Source of the DNA: Paraburkholderia sp. LEh10
GTDB lineage: Bacteria; Pseudomonadota; Gammaproteobacteria; Burkholderiales; Burkholderiaceae
Direction of reading: 5' to 3'
Length of the DNA: 64,000 bases
NCBI RefSeq assembly: GCF_017814945.1
Contig: NZ_JAGIPX010000003.1
Coordinates: 124,001 to 188,000 of the forward strand
Shown: one piece after another, positions 45,093-53,877 of the stretch
How the letters are laid out: every line of letters begins with the position of its first letter
Position numbering within the stretch: the first letter of the stretch is position 1
Made by a program: the position numbers and the translations under genes
The notes under the pieces: model-generated
Databases searched by the model: none
The model's input: the letters and a program-made list of their open reading frames with translations, nothing else
What the model was told of the DNA's origin: nothing

Positions 45093-45839
45093 TCAGCCCG
45101 CCTTGCCCTGCTTGGCGACAGCGGCCTGCGCTTTGGCGATCGCTTCCTGATCGCCGAGGTAATAGTGCTTGATCGGCTTCAGGTCCTCGTCCAGTTCGTA
45201 GACGAGGGGCACGCCGTTCGGAATGTTCAGGCCGACGATGTCGCTGTCGGAAATGTTGTCCAGATACTTGACCAGCGCGCGGATCGAGTTGCCGTGCGCG
45301 GCGATCAATACCTTGCGGCCCGACTTGATTGCGGGCCCGATCGATTCGTTCCAGACGGGCAGCACCCGCGCGACGGTGTCCTTCAGGCATTCCGTGAGCG
45401 GCAGCTGCTCACGCGGCACCTTCGCGTAGCGCGGATCGTTGTACGACGTGCGTTCGTCGGTCGGCTCCAGTGCGGGCGGTGGGGTGTCATAGCTGCGGCG
45501 CCAGACCAGCACCTGGTCGTCGCCGAACTTCGCGGCCGTCTCGGCCTTGTTCAGGCCCGACAGCGCGCCGTAGTGCCGCTCGTTCAGACGCCACGAGTGC
45601 ACGACGGGGAGGTACATCAGATCCATCTTGTCCTGCACGTGCCAGAGCGTGCGGATCGCGCGCTTGAGCACCGAGGTGTACGCGATGTCGAACGTGTAGC
45701 CCGAGTCTTTCAGCAGCGTGCCCGCCTGCTGCGCTTCGAGGTTGCCCTGTTCGGTCAGGTCGACGTCGACCCAGCCGGTGAAGCGGTTTTCCTTGTTCCA
45801 CGTCGATTCGCCGTGGCGGATGAGAACGAGTTTGTACAT
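45093..45839 (-). CDS. gpmA: 2,3-bisphosphoglycerate-dependent phosphoglycerate mutase
   Basis: A 248-residue glycolytic enzyme that interconverts 3- and 2-phosphoglycerate. The phospho-histidine H9 is in [20 protein letters not shown]; the second His is in [17 protein letters not shown], and [16 protein letters not shown] is present. Start [10 protein letters not shown] at 45839. A longer frame to 45908 lacks a ribosome-binding site. Divergent from the rhodanese gene at 45990; a TATAAT at 45927-45932 lies between them. Confidence 0.93.
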   Translation of the reverse strand: MYKLVLIRHGESTWNKENRFTGWVDVDLTEQGNLEAQQAGTLLKDSGYTFDIAYTSVLKRAIRTLWHVQDKMDLMYLPVVHSWRLNERHYGALSGLNKAETAAKFGDDQVLVWRRSYDTPPPALEPTDERTSYNDPRYAKVPREQLPLTECLKDTVARVLPVWNESIGPAIKSGRKVLIAAHGNSIRALVKYLDNISDSDIVGLNIPNGVPLVYELDEDLKPIKHYYLGDQEAIAKAQAAVAKQGKAG

Positions 45840-45989
45840 GTCGTGCCGGTCGGTAGTGAGGAAGCGGTAATCGGGGCGGAACGGCAGCCTGCGGCTGGCG
45901 GTCGCCATCGCGTCAAACGGTTATTTTATAATGGTCGGATTGCCCTTTCCGATTTATCCGATTCCTTCCTTTTTTCCGGCGGATCTTCC

Positions 45990-46415
45990 GTGAAGTTTTT
46001 CACCGATTACACCAACCTTGTACTGATTGCGATTGCCCTCGTCTCCGGGGCGTTGCTCCTGTGGCCGTCGATTTCCCGGCGCGGACGCGGCGGCCTGTCG
46101 GCGGCTGCCGCCACGCAGCTGATCAATCGCCGCAACGCCATCGTCATCGATCTGCGGCCCGCGGCCGAGTTCGCCAGCGGCCATCTGCCGTCGGCGCGCC
46201 AGATCGAGTTTGGCGAGCTGCAAGCGAAAGTCAGCCAACTCGGGAAGAATAAGAGCAACCCGGTGCTGCTGGTATGCCAGACGGGACAGCAGTCGAACAA
46301 GGCGGCACGTATCGTGCGCGACGCAGGCTATGCGGAAGTGCACGTGCTGGAAGGCGGTGTGAACGCCTGGCAGCAGGCCGGCATGCCCGTCGTCAAACAA
46401 GGAGTTGCGAAGTGA
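45990..46415 (+). CDS. Membrane-anchored rhodanese-like protein
   Basis: A 141-residue protein with an N-terminal membrane segment (NLVLIAIALVSGALLLWPSI) and one rhodanese domain: VIDLRPAAEFASGHLPSARQ, the cysteine loop VLLVCQTGQQSNKAARI and VHVLEGGVNAWQQAGMPVV. It could carry persulfide sulfur or act in redox sensing at the inner membrane. The start is GTG 45990 (VKFFTDYTNLV). Its stop overlaps the grxC GTG start by two bases. The same pair precedes secB-gpsA in many Burkholderiaceae. Confidence 0.87.
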   Translation: MKFFTDYTNLVLIAIALVSGALLLWPSISRRGRGGLSAAAATQLINRRNAIVIDLRPAAEFASGHLPSARQIEFGELQAKVSQLGKNKSNPVLLVCQTGQQSNKAARIVRDAGYAEVHVLEGGVNAWQQAGMPVVKQGVAK

Positions 46416-46675
46416 ACAAAGTGATCATGTACAGCACGCAGGTGTGCCCGTATTGCCAGATGGCCGAACGTCTACTAAAGTCGCGCGGCGTCGAGCACAT
46501 CGAAAAGGTGCTGATCGACAAGGATCCGGCGCGCCGTCAGGAAATGATGACGCGTACGGGCCGTCGCACGGTGCCGCAGGTGTACATCGGCGACAGGCAC
46601 GTCGGCGGTTACGACGATCTGTCCGCGCTCGATCGCGCGGGCGGTCTGACGCCGCTGCTCGAAGCCGCCGCCTGA
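46412..46675 (+). CDS. grxC: Glutaredoxin 3
   Basis: An 87-residue dithiol glutaredoxin with C12-P-Y-C15 (YSTQVCPYCQMAERLL) and the GSH-binding TVPQVYIGDRHVGGYDDLSA. Reduces disulfides and mixed glutathione disulfides. GTG start overlaps the upstream rhodanese gene stop, so translation is coupled. Followed after 161 bp by secB. Confidence 0.93.
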   Translation: MNKVIMYSTQVCPYCQMAERLLKSRGVEHIEKVLIDKDPARRQEMMTRTGRRTVPQVYIGDRHVGGYDDLSALDRAGGLTPLLEAAA

Positions 46676-46836
46676 CGTCGAATCGGTGCGGCGGGGCAGC
46701 GAAAAAACGAGAAAGCCGGGCAGCGCTTTCGCGCGGTTCGCACCGGCTGGCTGGACGCCGTCCCTCGGGGCGGCCTGAAACACCATGAGATCTGGCGGCA
46801 CTGTCCGCCGCAACGAAATATAGGGAGCAGAAAACC

Positions 46837-47307
46837 ATGTCCGACGACAACAACCAGCCGTTCTTCAATATCCAGCGCATCTATTTGAAGGACATGTCGC
46901 TCGAGCAGCCGAACTCGCCGGCTATTTTCCTGGAGCAGGAAATGCCGTCGGTCGAAGTCGAAGTCGACGTGAAGGCCGAGCGTCTCGCGGACACGGTGTT
47001 CGAAATCCTCGTCACGGGCACCGTGACGGCCAAGGTCAACGACAAGGTCGCGTTCCTGATCGAAGCGAAGCAGGCAGGCATCTTCGACATCCGCAACATT
47101 CCGGCTGAGCAGATCGATCCCCTCGTCGGCATTGCTTGCCCGACCATCCTGTTCCCGTATCTGCGCTCCAACATCGCCGACGCGATCACCCGCGCGGGCT
47201 TCCCGCCCATCCACCTGGCCGAAATCAACTTCCAGGCGCTGTACGAGCAACGCGTCGCACAGATCGCCGCGCAAGAAGGCGGCGCGGGCAGCGCGGCGCA
47301 CCACTGA
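46837..47307 (+). CDS. secB: Protein-export chaperone SecB
   Basis: A 156-residue tetrameric chaperone that keeps preproteins unfolded and delivers them to Sec[37 protein letters not shown] and [20 protein letters not shown] are the conserved segments. The tail is Ala/Gly/His-rich (GGAGSAAHH). ATG 46837 after TAGGGAGCAG. The gene order grxC-secB-gpsA-trmL is close to that in enterobacteria. Confidence 0.95.
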   Translation: MSDDNNQPFFNIQRIYLKDMSLEQPNSPAIFLEQEMPSVEVEVDVKAERLADTVFEILVTGTVTAKVNDKVAFLIEAKQAGIFDIRNIPAEQIDPLVGIACPTILFPYLRSNIADAITRAGFPPIHLAEINFQALYEQRVAQIAAQEGGAGSAAHH

Positions 47308-47328
47308 CGCACGCGGGCGGTGCCGGCT

Positions 47329-48327
47329 ATGAAGGTCGCGGTTCTCGGCGCCGGTGCATGGGGCACCGCACTCGCCGGCCATCTGGCCGCGCGTCACGAC
47401 ACGGTGCTCTGGGCGCGCGATGCCGCGCTCATCGCCGAACTCACCACATCGCACGAAAACGCCCGCTATCTGCCCGGCGTTGCGTTACCGTGCGCGCTTC
47501 AGTTCGAGTCGAACCTCGCCTTCGCGCTGGATCACGCGCTCGCCGATGACACGCTGTGCGTCATCGCGACGCCCGTCGCGGGCTTGCGCGCGATGCTGCG
47601 CACGATGCGCGACGCGGGCAAGGTGCCGGCGCATATCGTCTGGCTCTGCAAGGGCTTCGAAGCCGATACGCAATTGCTGCCGCATCAGGCCGTCGCGCAG
47701 GAACTGGGCGGACATTCAAGCAATGGCGTGCTGTCCGGCCCGAGCTTCGCGCGCGAAGTGGGGCAGGGGCTGCCCGTCGCGCTGACGGTGGCGAGCGCGT
47801 CGGCGGCGTGCCGGGAGCGGACCGTCGCGGCGTTCCATCATGGCGCGATGCGCATTTATAGCGGTGACGACGTAGTCGGCGTGGAAGTCGGAGGCGCGGT
47901 GAAGAACGTGCTGGCGATCGCCACCGGCATCGCCGACGGTCTCGGTCTCGGCCTGAACGCACGCGCGGCGCTGATCACGCGCGGTCTGGCGGAAATGTCG
48001 CGCCTCGGCGCGGCGCTCGGCGGCCGCGCCGAGACTTTCACAGGCCTGACGGGGCTCGGCGATCTCATCCTGACCGCGACGGGCGATCTGTCGCGCAACC
48101 GCACGGTCGGCATGCAGCTAGCCAGCGGCCGCTCGCTCGACGATATCCTGGGCGCGCTCGGTCACGTCGCCGAAGGCGTGCGCTGCGCGCGCGGCGTGCT
48201 GTCAATCGCGCGGGACAAGCGCATCGAAATGCCGATCACCGAGGCTGTCTGCGACGTGCTGTTCAACGGCGTCGCGCCGCGGGACGCGGTGAGCGCGCTG
48301 CTGCGCCGGGACGCCAAGGCGGAGTAG
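47329..48327 (+). CDS. gpsA: Glycerol-3-phosphate dehydrogenase [NAD(P)+]
   Basis: A 332-residue enzyme making glycerol-3-phosphate from DHAP for phospholipid synthesis. Rossmann motif [19 protein letters not shown]; substrate segments [20 protein letters not shown]; catalytic Lys in [40 protein letters not shown]. Start ATG 47329 is preferred over GTG 47320 because the Rossmann strand begins directly after it. Confidence 0.93.
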   Translation: MKVAVLGAGAWGTALAGHLAARHDTVLWARDAALIAELTTSHENARYLPGVALPCALQFESNLAFALDHALADDTLCVIATPVAGLRAMLRTMRDAGKVPAHIVWLCKGFEADTQLLPHQAVAQELGGHSSNGVLSGPSFAREVGQGLPVALTVASASAACRERTVAAFHHGAMRIYSGDDVVGVEVGGAVKNVLAIATGIADGLGLGLNARAALITRGLAEMSRLGAALGGRAETFTGLTGLGDLILTATGDLSRNRTVGMQLASGRSLDDILGALGHVAEGVRCARGVLSIARDKRIEMPITEAVCDVLFNGVAPRDAVSALLRRDAKAE

Positions 48328-48463
48328 TCGAAAAAAAGGCGGCCTTCGTGCCCAGGTCTGGTCGAAAGACTTGTAACGCAGCCGGTAAAGGCTAGCGCCG
48401 AACGGCTCGCCTCTTTTGCTGTCCACTTCGTATCGTTGCTGTGATCGATACGGAGGTTTCCCC

Positions 48464-49015
48464 ATGCTCACCATTGGCCGTTGCACGCTCGAGGCGCGCG
48501 TCGTCGACATCACGACGCTCGACGTCGACGCGATCGTCAACGCGGCGAACACGTCATTGCTCGGCGGAGGTGGCGTCGACGGCGCGATTCATCGCGCGGC
48601 CGGACCGGACCTTTTGCGCGAATGCGAGCCGCTAGGCGGCTGCGCGACAGGAGACGCGAAGATGACAGCCGGTCACAGGCTGAAGGCGCGTCACGTGATA
48701 CACGCGGTCGGACCCGTGTGGCACGGCGGCGAGCGCGGCGAGCCGCAGTTGCTGGCTTCGTGCTACCGGCGCTCGCTCGAACTCGCGCGCGATGCGCACC
48801 TGTCGAGCATCGCATTCCCGGCGATCAGTTGCGGCATCTATCGTTTTCCGGCCGACGATGCGGTGCGCATCGCCGTTCAAACTATCATCGACACATTGCC
48901 GAAAGCGCCTTCCATCGAACGCGTGATCTTCGCGTGCTTCGACGAGGCGATGTACTCGCGCTACCAGGCAGGACTCGACGGGCGCCTTCAGGCGCCGCCT
49001 TCGAATCCCGCCTGA
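48464..49015 (+). CDS. Macrodomain O-acetyl-ADP-ribose deacetylase-like protein
   Basis: A 183-residue macrodomain protein of the YmdB type. ADP-ribose-binding features: [20 protein letters not shown] (catalytic Asn and the Asp-bearing loop), [20 protein letters not shown] and [14 protein letters not shown]. It would remove acetyl or ADP-ribose groups from ADP-ribosylated targets or metabolites. ATG 48464 follows GGAGGTTTC. Its 3' end overlaps trmL on the opposite strand by 28 bp. Confidence 0.9.
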   Translation: MLTIGRCTLEARVVDITTLDVDAIVNAANTSLLGGGGVDGAIHRAAGPDLLRECEPLGGCATGDAKMTAGHRLKARHVIHAVGPVWHGGERGEPQLLASCYRRSLELARDAHLSSIAFPAISCGIYRFPADDAVRIAVQTIIDTLPKAPSIERVIFACFDEAMYSRYQAGLDGRLQAPPSNPA

Positions 49016-49458
49016 CGCCATGCCTCGAAGACGACGACAGCCACCGTGTTCGACAGGTTCAGGCTGCGGTTGCCGGCGCGCATCGGCAGGCGCACGCGCT
49101 GTTCGTCCGGAAAGCGGTTCAGCACGGCGTCCGGCAGGCCGCGCGTTTCGGCGCCGAACACGAACCAGTCGCCAGGGTTGAACGCGTGCGAATGGAACGG
49201 GCTGGAGCCGCGCGTCGTGAACGCGAACATGCGCGCGAGGTTCGGCTCTTCGCTGTCGAGCAGTGCGTCCCAGTTGCGATGCACGTGCATTTGCGCGTAC
49301 TCGTGATAGTCGAGACCGGCGCGGCGCATTTTGGCGTCGTCAAGCGGAAAGCCGAGCGGCTCGATCAGATGCAGGCGCGCGCCCGTGTTTGCGCACAGGC
49401 GGATCACGTTGCCGGTGTTCGGCGGAATTTCAGGCTCGACGAGAACGACGTTGAACAT
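48988..49458 (-). CDS. trmL: tRNA (cytidine(34)-2'-O)-methyltransferase
   Basis: A 156-residue SPOUT-fold enzyme that 2'-O-methylates the wobble nucleotide of tRNA-Leu isoacceptors. SPOUT motifs: [39 protein letters not shown] and [19 protein letters not shown] (the knot). 3' end overlaps the macrodomain gene (convergent). comF lies upstream on the same strand, 18 bp away. Confidence 0.92.
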   Translation of the reverse strand: MFNVVLVEPEIPPNTGNVIRLCANTGARLHLIEPLGFPLDDAKMRRAGLDYHEYAQMHVHRNWDALLDSEEPNLARMFAFTTRGSSPFHSHAFNPGDWFVFGAETRGLPDAVLNRFPDEQRVRLPMRAGNRSLNLSNTVAVVVFEAWRQAGFEGGA

Positions 49459-49476
49459 AAGCGGGTGAGTCGAAAA

Positions 49477-50283
49477 CTAGTTTTTCGGTGTGCGAAGCGC
49501 GACGAGATTCGTCACGCGCCGCGCGCCGGCTGCCTTCAGCGTGCGCGCCAGTGCATCGAGCGTCGCGCCCGTCGTCATCACATCGTCGACGATCGCGACA
49601 TGCAGCCCGCGCACGGGCCTTGCCACTTCGAACGCGCGCCCGACGTTCTGCCGGCGCGCAGCGAGATCGAGCTTCGATTGCGGCGCCGTGTCGATTACGC
49701 GCCGCACGAGCGTCGCGTCGCTGCGAATGCCCAGCGCTTTCGCGCAGGGCCGGGCGATTTCCCATGCCTGGTTGTAGCCGCGCTCGACGAGCCGCCGCGC
49801 CGACAATGGCACGGGCGCGACGACGTCCGGGCAATCGCGTTCGTCTAGCGCGTCCATCGCGGAACTTGCGAGCCGCCGCGCAAACTCATGCGCCAGCGCG
49901 AGCCGGGCGCGAAACTTGAGGCCGACGGCAAGCGCGTCAAGCGGCGCCCGATAGTCGGCGAGCGCCACCGTCGCGTCGAACGCGGGCGGCGCTGAGATGC
50001 AATCGCCGCATCGATAGCGCATGACGCTCGCGCGCCGAAAGCCGCTCAACGGTACGGCGCACACGGTACAGCGCAGCCGCGCTTCGTTCCACCATGCTTC
50101 GTCGCAAAAGCCGCACAGAGTCTTATGCGACATATTGCCGCATAAGGCGCACGGAGTCGGCAACGCGAACCACGCGAGCGCCCGTAGTTTCGAGATGGAT
50201 CGTTGCGCGAGTCCGACAAACCGGTCACGTAACGGTCGTCGCGAAAGAGGCGCGAGAGACCACCGAAAAGCCCATTTCGGCAT
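49477..50283 (-). CDS. comF: ComF-family phosphoribosyltransferase-like protein
   Basis: A 268-residue protein. An N-terminal double zinc ribbon (ALCGNMSHKTLCGFCDEAWW, RCTVCAVPL, YRCGDC) is followed by a PRTase domain with the PRPP loop HVAIVDDVMTTGATLDALAR and LVERGYNQAWEIARPCAKAL. ComF family members are tied to DNA uptake in competence and also occur outside it. Start ATG 50283 (MPKWAFRW); upstream in-frame starts at 50367 and 50382 would overlap the divergent methyltransferase gene start. comM is also in this window. Confidence 0.85.
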   Translation of the reverse strand: MPKWAFRWSLAPLSRRPLRDRFVGLAQRSISKLRALAWFALPTPCALCGNMSHKTLCGFCDEAWWNEARLRCTVCAVPLSGFRRASVMRYRCGDCISAPPAFDATVALADYRAPLDALAVGLKFRARLALAHEFARRLASSAMDALDERDCPDVVAPVPLSARRLVERGYNQAWEIARPCAKALGIRSDATLVRRVIDTAPQSKLDLAARRQNVGRAFEVARPVRGLHVAIVDDVMTTGATLDALARTLKAAGARRVTNLVALRTPKN

Positions 50284-50371
50284 ATCGACAGGCCTCCCGA
50301 GGCCGCTGACACTGAAGGGACGGAATCGAGCGAGTATACTTCGCACTCTTCGTCCGTACGACTCCATAACC

Positions 50372-51331
50372 GTGTCTCCCACCGAAACTAGCCGTCCGGC
50401 CTATGATTCGCGCCGTCTTCGGAAGATTTTCGACCGCCGGGCCGCCACGTTCGACGACGTCGCGTTCCTGCCGCGCGAGATCGCTCAACGCATGCGCGAG
50501 CGGCTCGACTACATCAAGGTGAACCCGGCGCAGGTGCTCGATGCGGGCTGCGGCGCGGGCGACGATCTCCCTTCGTTGCGCGAGCGCTTTCCCGAAGCGC
50601 CCGTGTTCGGCGCTGATCTTTCGCGAGCGATGCTCGCTCGCGCCGTCACGCACGACGCCGCCGACACGAGCTGGCGGCGCTTTCTGCCCGCCTCGCTCGG
50701 CAAGGCGCTTGGCTCCCGGGGACCGCGCTTCGCGCAGGCCGATTTTTCCGCGTTGCCTTTCGCTTCGGGCGCATTCGACTTCATCTGGTCGAATCTCGCG
50801 CTGCACTGGCACTCGCGGCCCGATCTCGTGTTCCCCGAATGGCAGCGGGTGTTGAAGGTCAACGGCTTGCTGATGTTCAGCACGCTCGGACCCGACACGC
50901 TGAAAGAATTGCGCGGCGCCTACGCCGAAATCGAGGCTGCGCACGGCGCGAGCTCGCGCAAGCATGTGATCGACTTCGTCGACATGCATGATCTTGGCGA
51001 TATGCTGGTTGAAAGCGGCTTCGAGATTCCGGTGATGGACCAGGAGACGCTCACCATCACCTACAAGTCACCCGAGTCGCTGCTTGCGGACGTGCGCCGC
51101 TGGGGCGCGTATCCGTTCGAGCGCGAGGTGCCGCCGGGCGCGGCGCCCAAGCGCATGCGCCGTGCGCTGCTGGCCGCGCTCGAAGCGCGCCGCCGCGGCG
51201 ACGGCACGATCCCGCTGACCTTCGAGGTGATCTACGGACACGCATGGAAAGCGGTGCCCCGCACGACGCCGGAAGGGCATGGAATCGTGCGGATCGAGGA
51301 CATCGGACGAGGCGGGCAAAAGAATCGTTGA
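50372..51331 (+). CDS. BioC-like SAM-dependent methyltransferase
   Basis: A 319-residue class I methyltransferase. SAM site VLDAGCGAGDDLPSLRERFP; the acidic strand end GADLSRAM; WSNLALHWHSRPDLVFPEWQ; and FSTLGPDTLKELRGAYAEIE. These resemble malonyl-ACP methyltransferase BioC (biotin synthesis), but also the NDUFAF5-type hydroxylase/methyltransferase group, so the gene name is not given. No other bio genes are adjacent. GTG 50372 (VSPTETSRPAYD) chosen, starting just 88 bp from the comF start on the other strand. Confidence 0.75.
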   Translation: MSPTETSRPAYDSRRLRKIFDRRAATFDDVAFLPREIAQRMRERLDYIKVNPAQVLDAGCGAGDDLPSLRERFPEAPVFGADLSRAMLARAVTHDAADTSWRRFLPASLGKALGSRGPRFAQADFSALPFASGAFDFIWSNLALHWHSRPDLVFPEWQRVLKVNGLLMFSTLGPDTLKELRGAYAEIEAAHGASSRKHVIDFVDMHDLGDMLVESGFEIPVMDQETLTITYKSPESLLADVRRWGAYPFEREVPPGAAPKRMRRALLAALEARRRGDGTIPLTFEVIYGHAWKAVPRTTPEGHGIVRIEDIGRGGQKNR

Positions 51332-51449
51332 GGCGGTAAAGAGGGCATCCGTTATGTCTGAAATTACCACCTCGAAAACCCTGCCAAAAGCTGCGTCAAA
51401 TCGGCGCAGAGGCTTGTGCAGCTTGGCTTGGCGGGTGATAGAGCGTTGC

Positions 51450-51478
51450 TTGTGGATGCCCTGGATCGGCCCTATAAT
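51450..51478 (+). promoter_or_regulatory. Probable sigma-70 promoter of the cox operon
   Basis: TTGTGG (51450-51455), a 17-base spacer and a perfect TATAAT (51473-51478), 133 bp before the DUF2244 gene that begins the coxB run. No other clear promoter lies between the upstream methyltransferase gene and coxB. Confidence 0.55.
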
Positions 51479-51610
51479 GCGTCAGTTTGTCGCTCAAAGT
51501 TCCCACAATTGGAGCGGCAGGCCCGAGGCGGCGGTTCGGGTAGCGGTATTTAAGCTGGGCGTGAATGGCAGTGGCAGTATGCGGTGACTGGCGGTTCGCG
51601 GGAGGCAGCG

Positions 51611-52084
51611 ATGAATGCAACCGATCTGCTGGCTGAATCAGAACCCGTCCTCAAAGACTGGATGATGAAGCGCAATTGTTCGGTTTCACCGCGGCAATTC
51701 GTGTTCTTCTATGTCTCGCTCGCAGCGTTCTCGCTGTTGATAGCATTCTTGCTGGTCCTGTGCGGCGCGTGGATGGTGTTGCCGTTCACAGGTATCGAGC
51801 TGCTCGCTGTCGGCGTCGCATTCGCAATCTATGCGCGCCATGCTGTCGATTACGAGCGTATCCGGCTGTTTCCAAACCGGCTCGTGATCGAACAGGTCAG
51901 CGCCGAGCATCTCACGCAGTTCGAATTCAATCCGCGTTGGGTGCGGGTCGAACCAGGAGCGACGCCGCGCGACCGGATCAAGCTGGTTTCGCGTGGCGAA
52001 AGTGTCACGGTCGGGCTGCATCTTGCGCAAGATCGGCGCGCGCAATTCGCCGACGAACTGCGGTTGTGGCTCAGGCAGTGTTAG
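51611..52084 (+). CDS. DUF2244 membrane protein preceding the cytochrome oxidase operon
   Basis: A 157-residue protein with two adjoining membrane helices (FVFFYVSLAAFSLLIAFLLV and MVLPFTGIELLAVGVAFAIY) and a soluble C-terminus (RIRLFPNRLVIEQVSAEHL). DUF2244 proteins are found upstream of aa3 oxidase genes in many proteobacteria; role unknown, presumably in oxidase assembly. ATG 51611. coxB follows after about 100 bp. Confidence 0.8.
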   Translation: MNATDLLAESEPVLKDWMMKRNCSVSPRQFVFFYVSLAAFSLLIAFLLVLCGAWMVLPFTGIELLAVGVAFAIYARHAVDYERIRLFPNRLVIEQVSAEHLTQFEFNPRWVRVEPGATPRDRIKLVSRGESVTVGLHLAQDRRAQFADELRLWLRQC

Positions 52085-52185
52085 GCGCAAAAAGTTGCAT
52101 ATTGAATCGCGCGCCGTTCCACAGGACGAGGGGCAGCCTTCCAGCGGGGTCGAGGGTTTGAATGGAAATTTTGGGTAAGGAAGCT

Positions 52186-53832
52186 ATGAAAACAATCAAG
52201 CGAGCCCTCATGGGCGTGCTGGCGTGTAGCGGGCTGCTGTTCGCCGGCGCCGCCCTTGCAGTCGGCGACAGTCCGGGCGGCCCCCGCGTCAATGAGATCA
52301 ATCTCCAGCCGCCAGTGACCAGAATCGCCGAGGAGCTCTACAGCCTCCACACGTTCATGCTGATCCTGTGCACGGTGATCTTCATCGGCGTGTTCGGCGT
52401 GATGTTCTATTCGATCTTCGCGCACCGCAAGTCGAAGGGCTTCAAGGCCGCCAATTTCCACGAAAGCACCACCGTCGAAATCATCTGGACCATCGTCCCG
52501 TTCATCATCGTCGTGCTGATGGCGCTGCCCGCCACCAGGACAGTCGTCGCGATGAAGGACACCACGAACGCCGATCTGACCGTCAAGGTCACCGGCTATC
52601 AGTGGAAGTGGGGCTACGACTACGTGAAGGGTCCGGGCGAAGGCATCAGCTACCTGTCCACGCTGACTACGCCGCGTAGCGAAGTCAACGGCCAGACGCC
52701 GATCACGGACACCTATCTGCAGGAAGTCGACAATCCGCTCGTCGTTCCTGTCAACAAGAAGATCCGCATCATCACCACTGCCAACGACGTCGTGCACTCG
52801 TGGTACGTGCCCGCGTTCGGCGTGAAGCAGGACGCGATCCCCGGCTTCGTGCGCGACACGTGGTTCAAGGCAGAGAAGGTCGGCACGTATCGCGGCTTCT
52901 GTACGGAGCTGTGCGGCAAGGAGCATGCGTACATGCCCGTCGTCGTGAACGTGCTGTCCGATGACGACTACGCGAAATGGGTCGACGACCAGAAGAAGAA
53001 AATGGCCGCGGGCCAGGACGATCCCAACAAAAACTACACGCTCGCCGAACTGATGGAGCGCGGCGGCAAGGTTTACTCGGCGAACTGCGCGGTTTGCCAC
53101 CAGCCGACGGGCAAGGGCGGCGGCGCGTTCCCGGCGCTCGACGGCAGCAAGGTCGCGAACGGCCCGCTCGCCGAGCACGTGAGCGTCGTGCTGAAAGGCA
53201 AGAACGCGATGCCGTCGTGGGCGCCCACGCTCAACGACGTCGAGATCGCCTCCGTCATCACGTTCGAACGCAATTCGTGGGGCAACCACACGGGCGACAT
53301 CCTGCAACCGAAGCAGATCGCCGATGCGCGCAACGGCCGGCTGCCGTCGGGCGGCGATCACCTCGCGGGCGCAGCGGCGGCTGCCGCATCGGATGCGGCG
53401 GCGAGCGGCGCGGAAGGCGCGAGCGGAGCGGCAGCGGCAAGCGGCGAAGCGGGCGCATCGGCTCCCGCGGCAGCTTCGGGCGCTTCGGACAATGCTGCGG
53501 CATCGGCGCCGCAAGCATCGCTGCCCGCCAGCATCTACTTCGAGACGAACAGCAGCACGCTGCCCGCCGACGCGAAAGTGGCCATCGACGCAGCCGCGGC
53601 GTACGCGAAGGCGCATCCCGATGCGAAGGTCACGCTGTCGGGTTTCACCGACGCAACTGGCGCTGCCGACAAGAACGCGAAGCTCGCGAAGGCGCGCGCC
53701 GAAGCCGTGCGCGACGCGCTGAAGGCAGCAGGCATCGCCGAAGACCATATTCTTTTGAAGAAGCCGGAGACGATCACGGGCGGTGCGGACGCGAAGGAAG
53801 CACGCCGTGTTGAAATCAGCCCAGCGGCCTGA
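52186..53832 (+). CDS. coxB: Cytochrome c oxidase subunit II with fused cytochrome c and OmpA-like domains
   Basis: A 548-residue, four-part protein. Residues 1-30: signal. About 40-120: two membrane helices (FMLILCTVIFIGVFGVMFYS; IWTIVPFIIVVLMALPA). About 130-265: CuA domain with H204 (VVHSWYVPAFG) and C239-x-E-x-C243-x3-H247-x2-M250. About 290-385: cytochrome c with C301-x-x-C-H (NCAVCHQPTGKG) and a Met ligand in NAMPSWAP. 394-447: Ala/Ser/Gly-rich linker. 448-548: OmpA-like domain (SIYFETNSSTLPADAK; TLSGFTDATGAADKNAKLAK; KARAEAVRDAL). CuA receives electrons from cytochrome c for heme a. Start ATG 52186 follows AAGGAAGCT. The OmpA part is unusual for this family. Confidence 0.92.
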   Translation: MKTIKRALMGVLACSGLLFAGAALAVGDSPGGPRVNEINLQPPVTRIAEELYSLHTFMLILCTVIFIGVFGVMFYSIFAHRKSKGFKAANFHESTTVEIIWTIVPFIIVVLMALPATRTVVAMKDTTNADLTVKVTGYQWKWGYDYVKGPGEGISYLSTLTTPRSEVNGQTPITDTYLQEVDNPLVVPVNKKIRIITTANDVVHSWYVPAFGVKQDAIPGFVRDTWFKAEKVGTYRGFCTELCGKEHAYMPVVVNVLSDDDYAKWVDDQKKKMAAGQDDPNKNYTLAELMERGGKVYSANCAVCHQPTGKGGGAFPALDGSKVANGPLAEHVSVVLKGKNAMPSWAPTLNDVEIASVITFERNSWGNHTGDILQPKQIADARNGRLPSGGDHLAGAAAAAASDAAASGAEGASGAAAASGEAGASAPAAASGASDNAAASAPQASLPASIYFETNSSTLPADAKVAIDAAAAYAKAHPDAKVTLSGFTDATGAADKNAKLAKARAEAVRDALKAAGIAEDHILLKKPETITGGADAKEARRVEISPAA

Positions 53833-53877
53833 CGTGTCACAGTCAGAAAAAAGCAGCATTCGTTTTAGGAGATTGTC

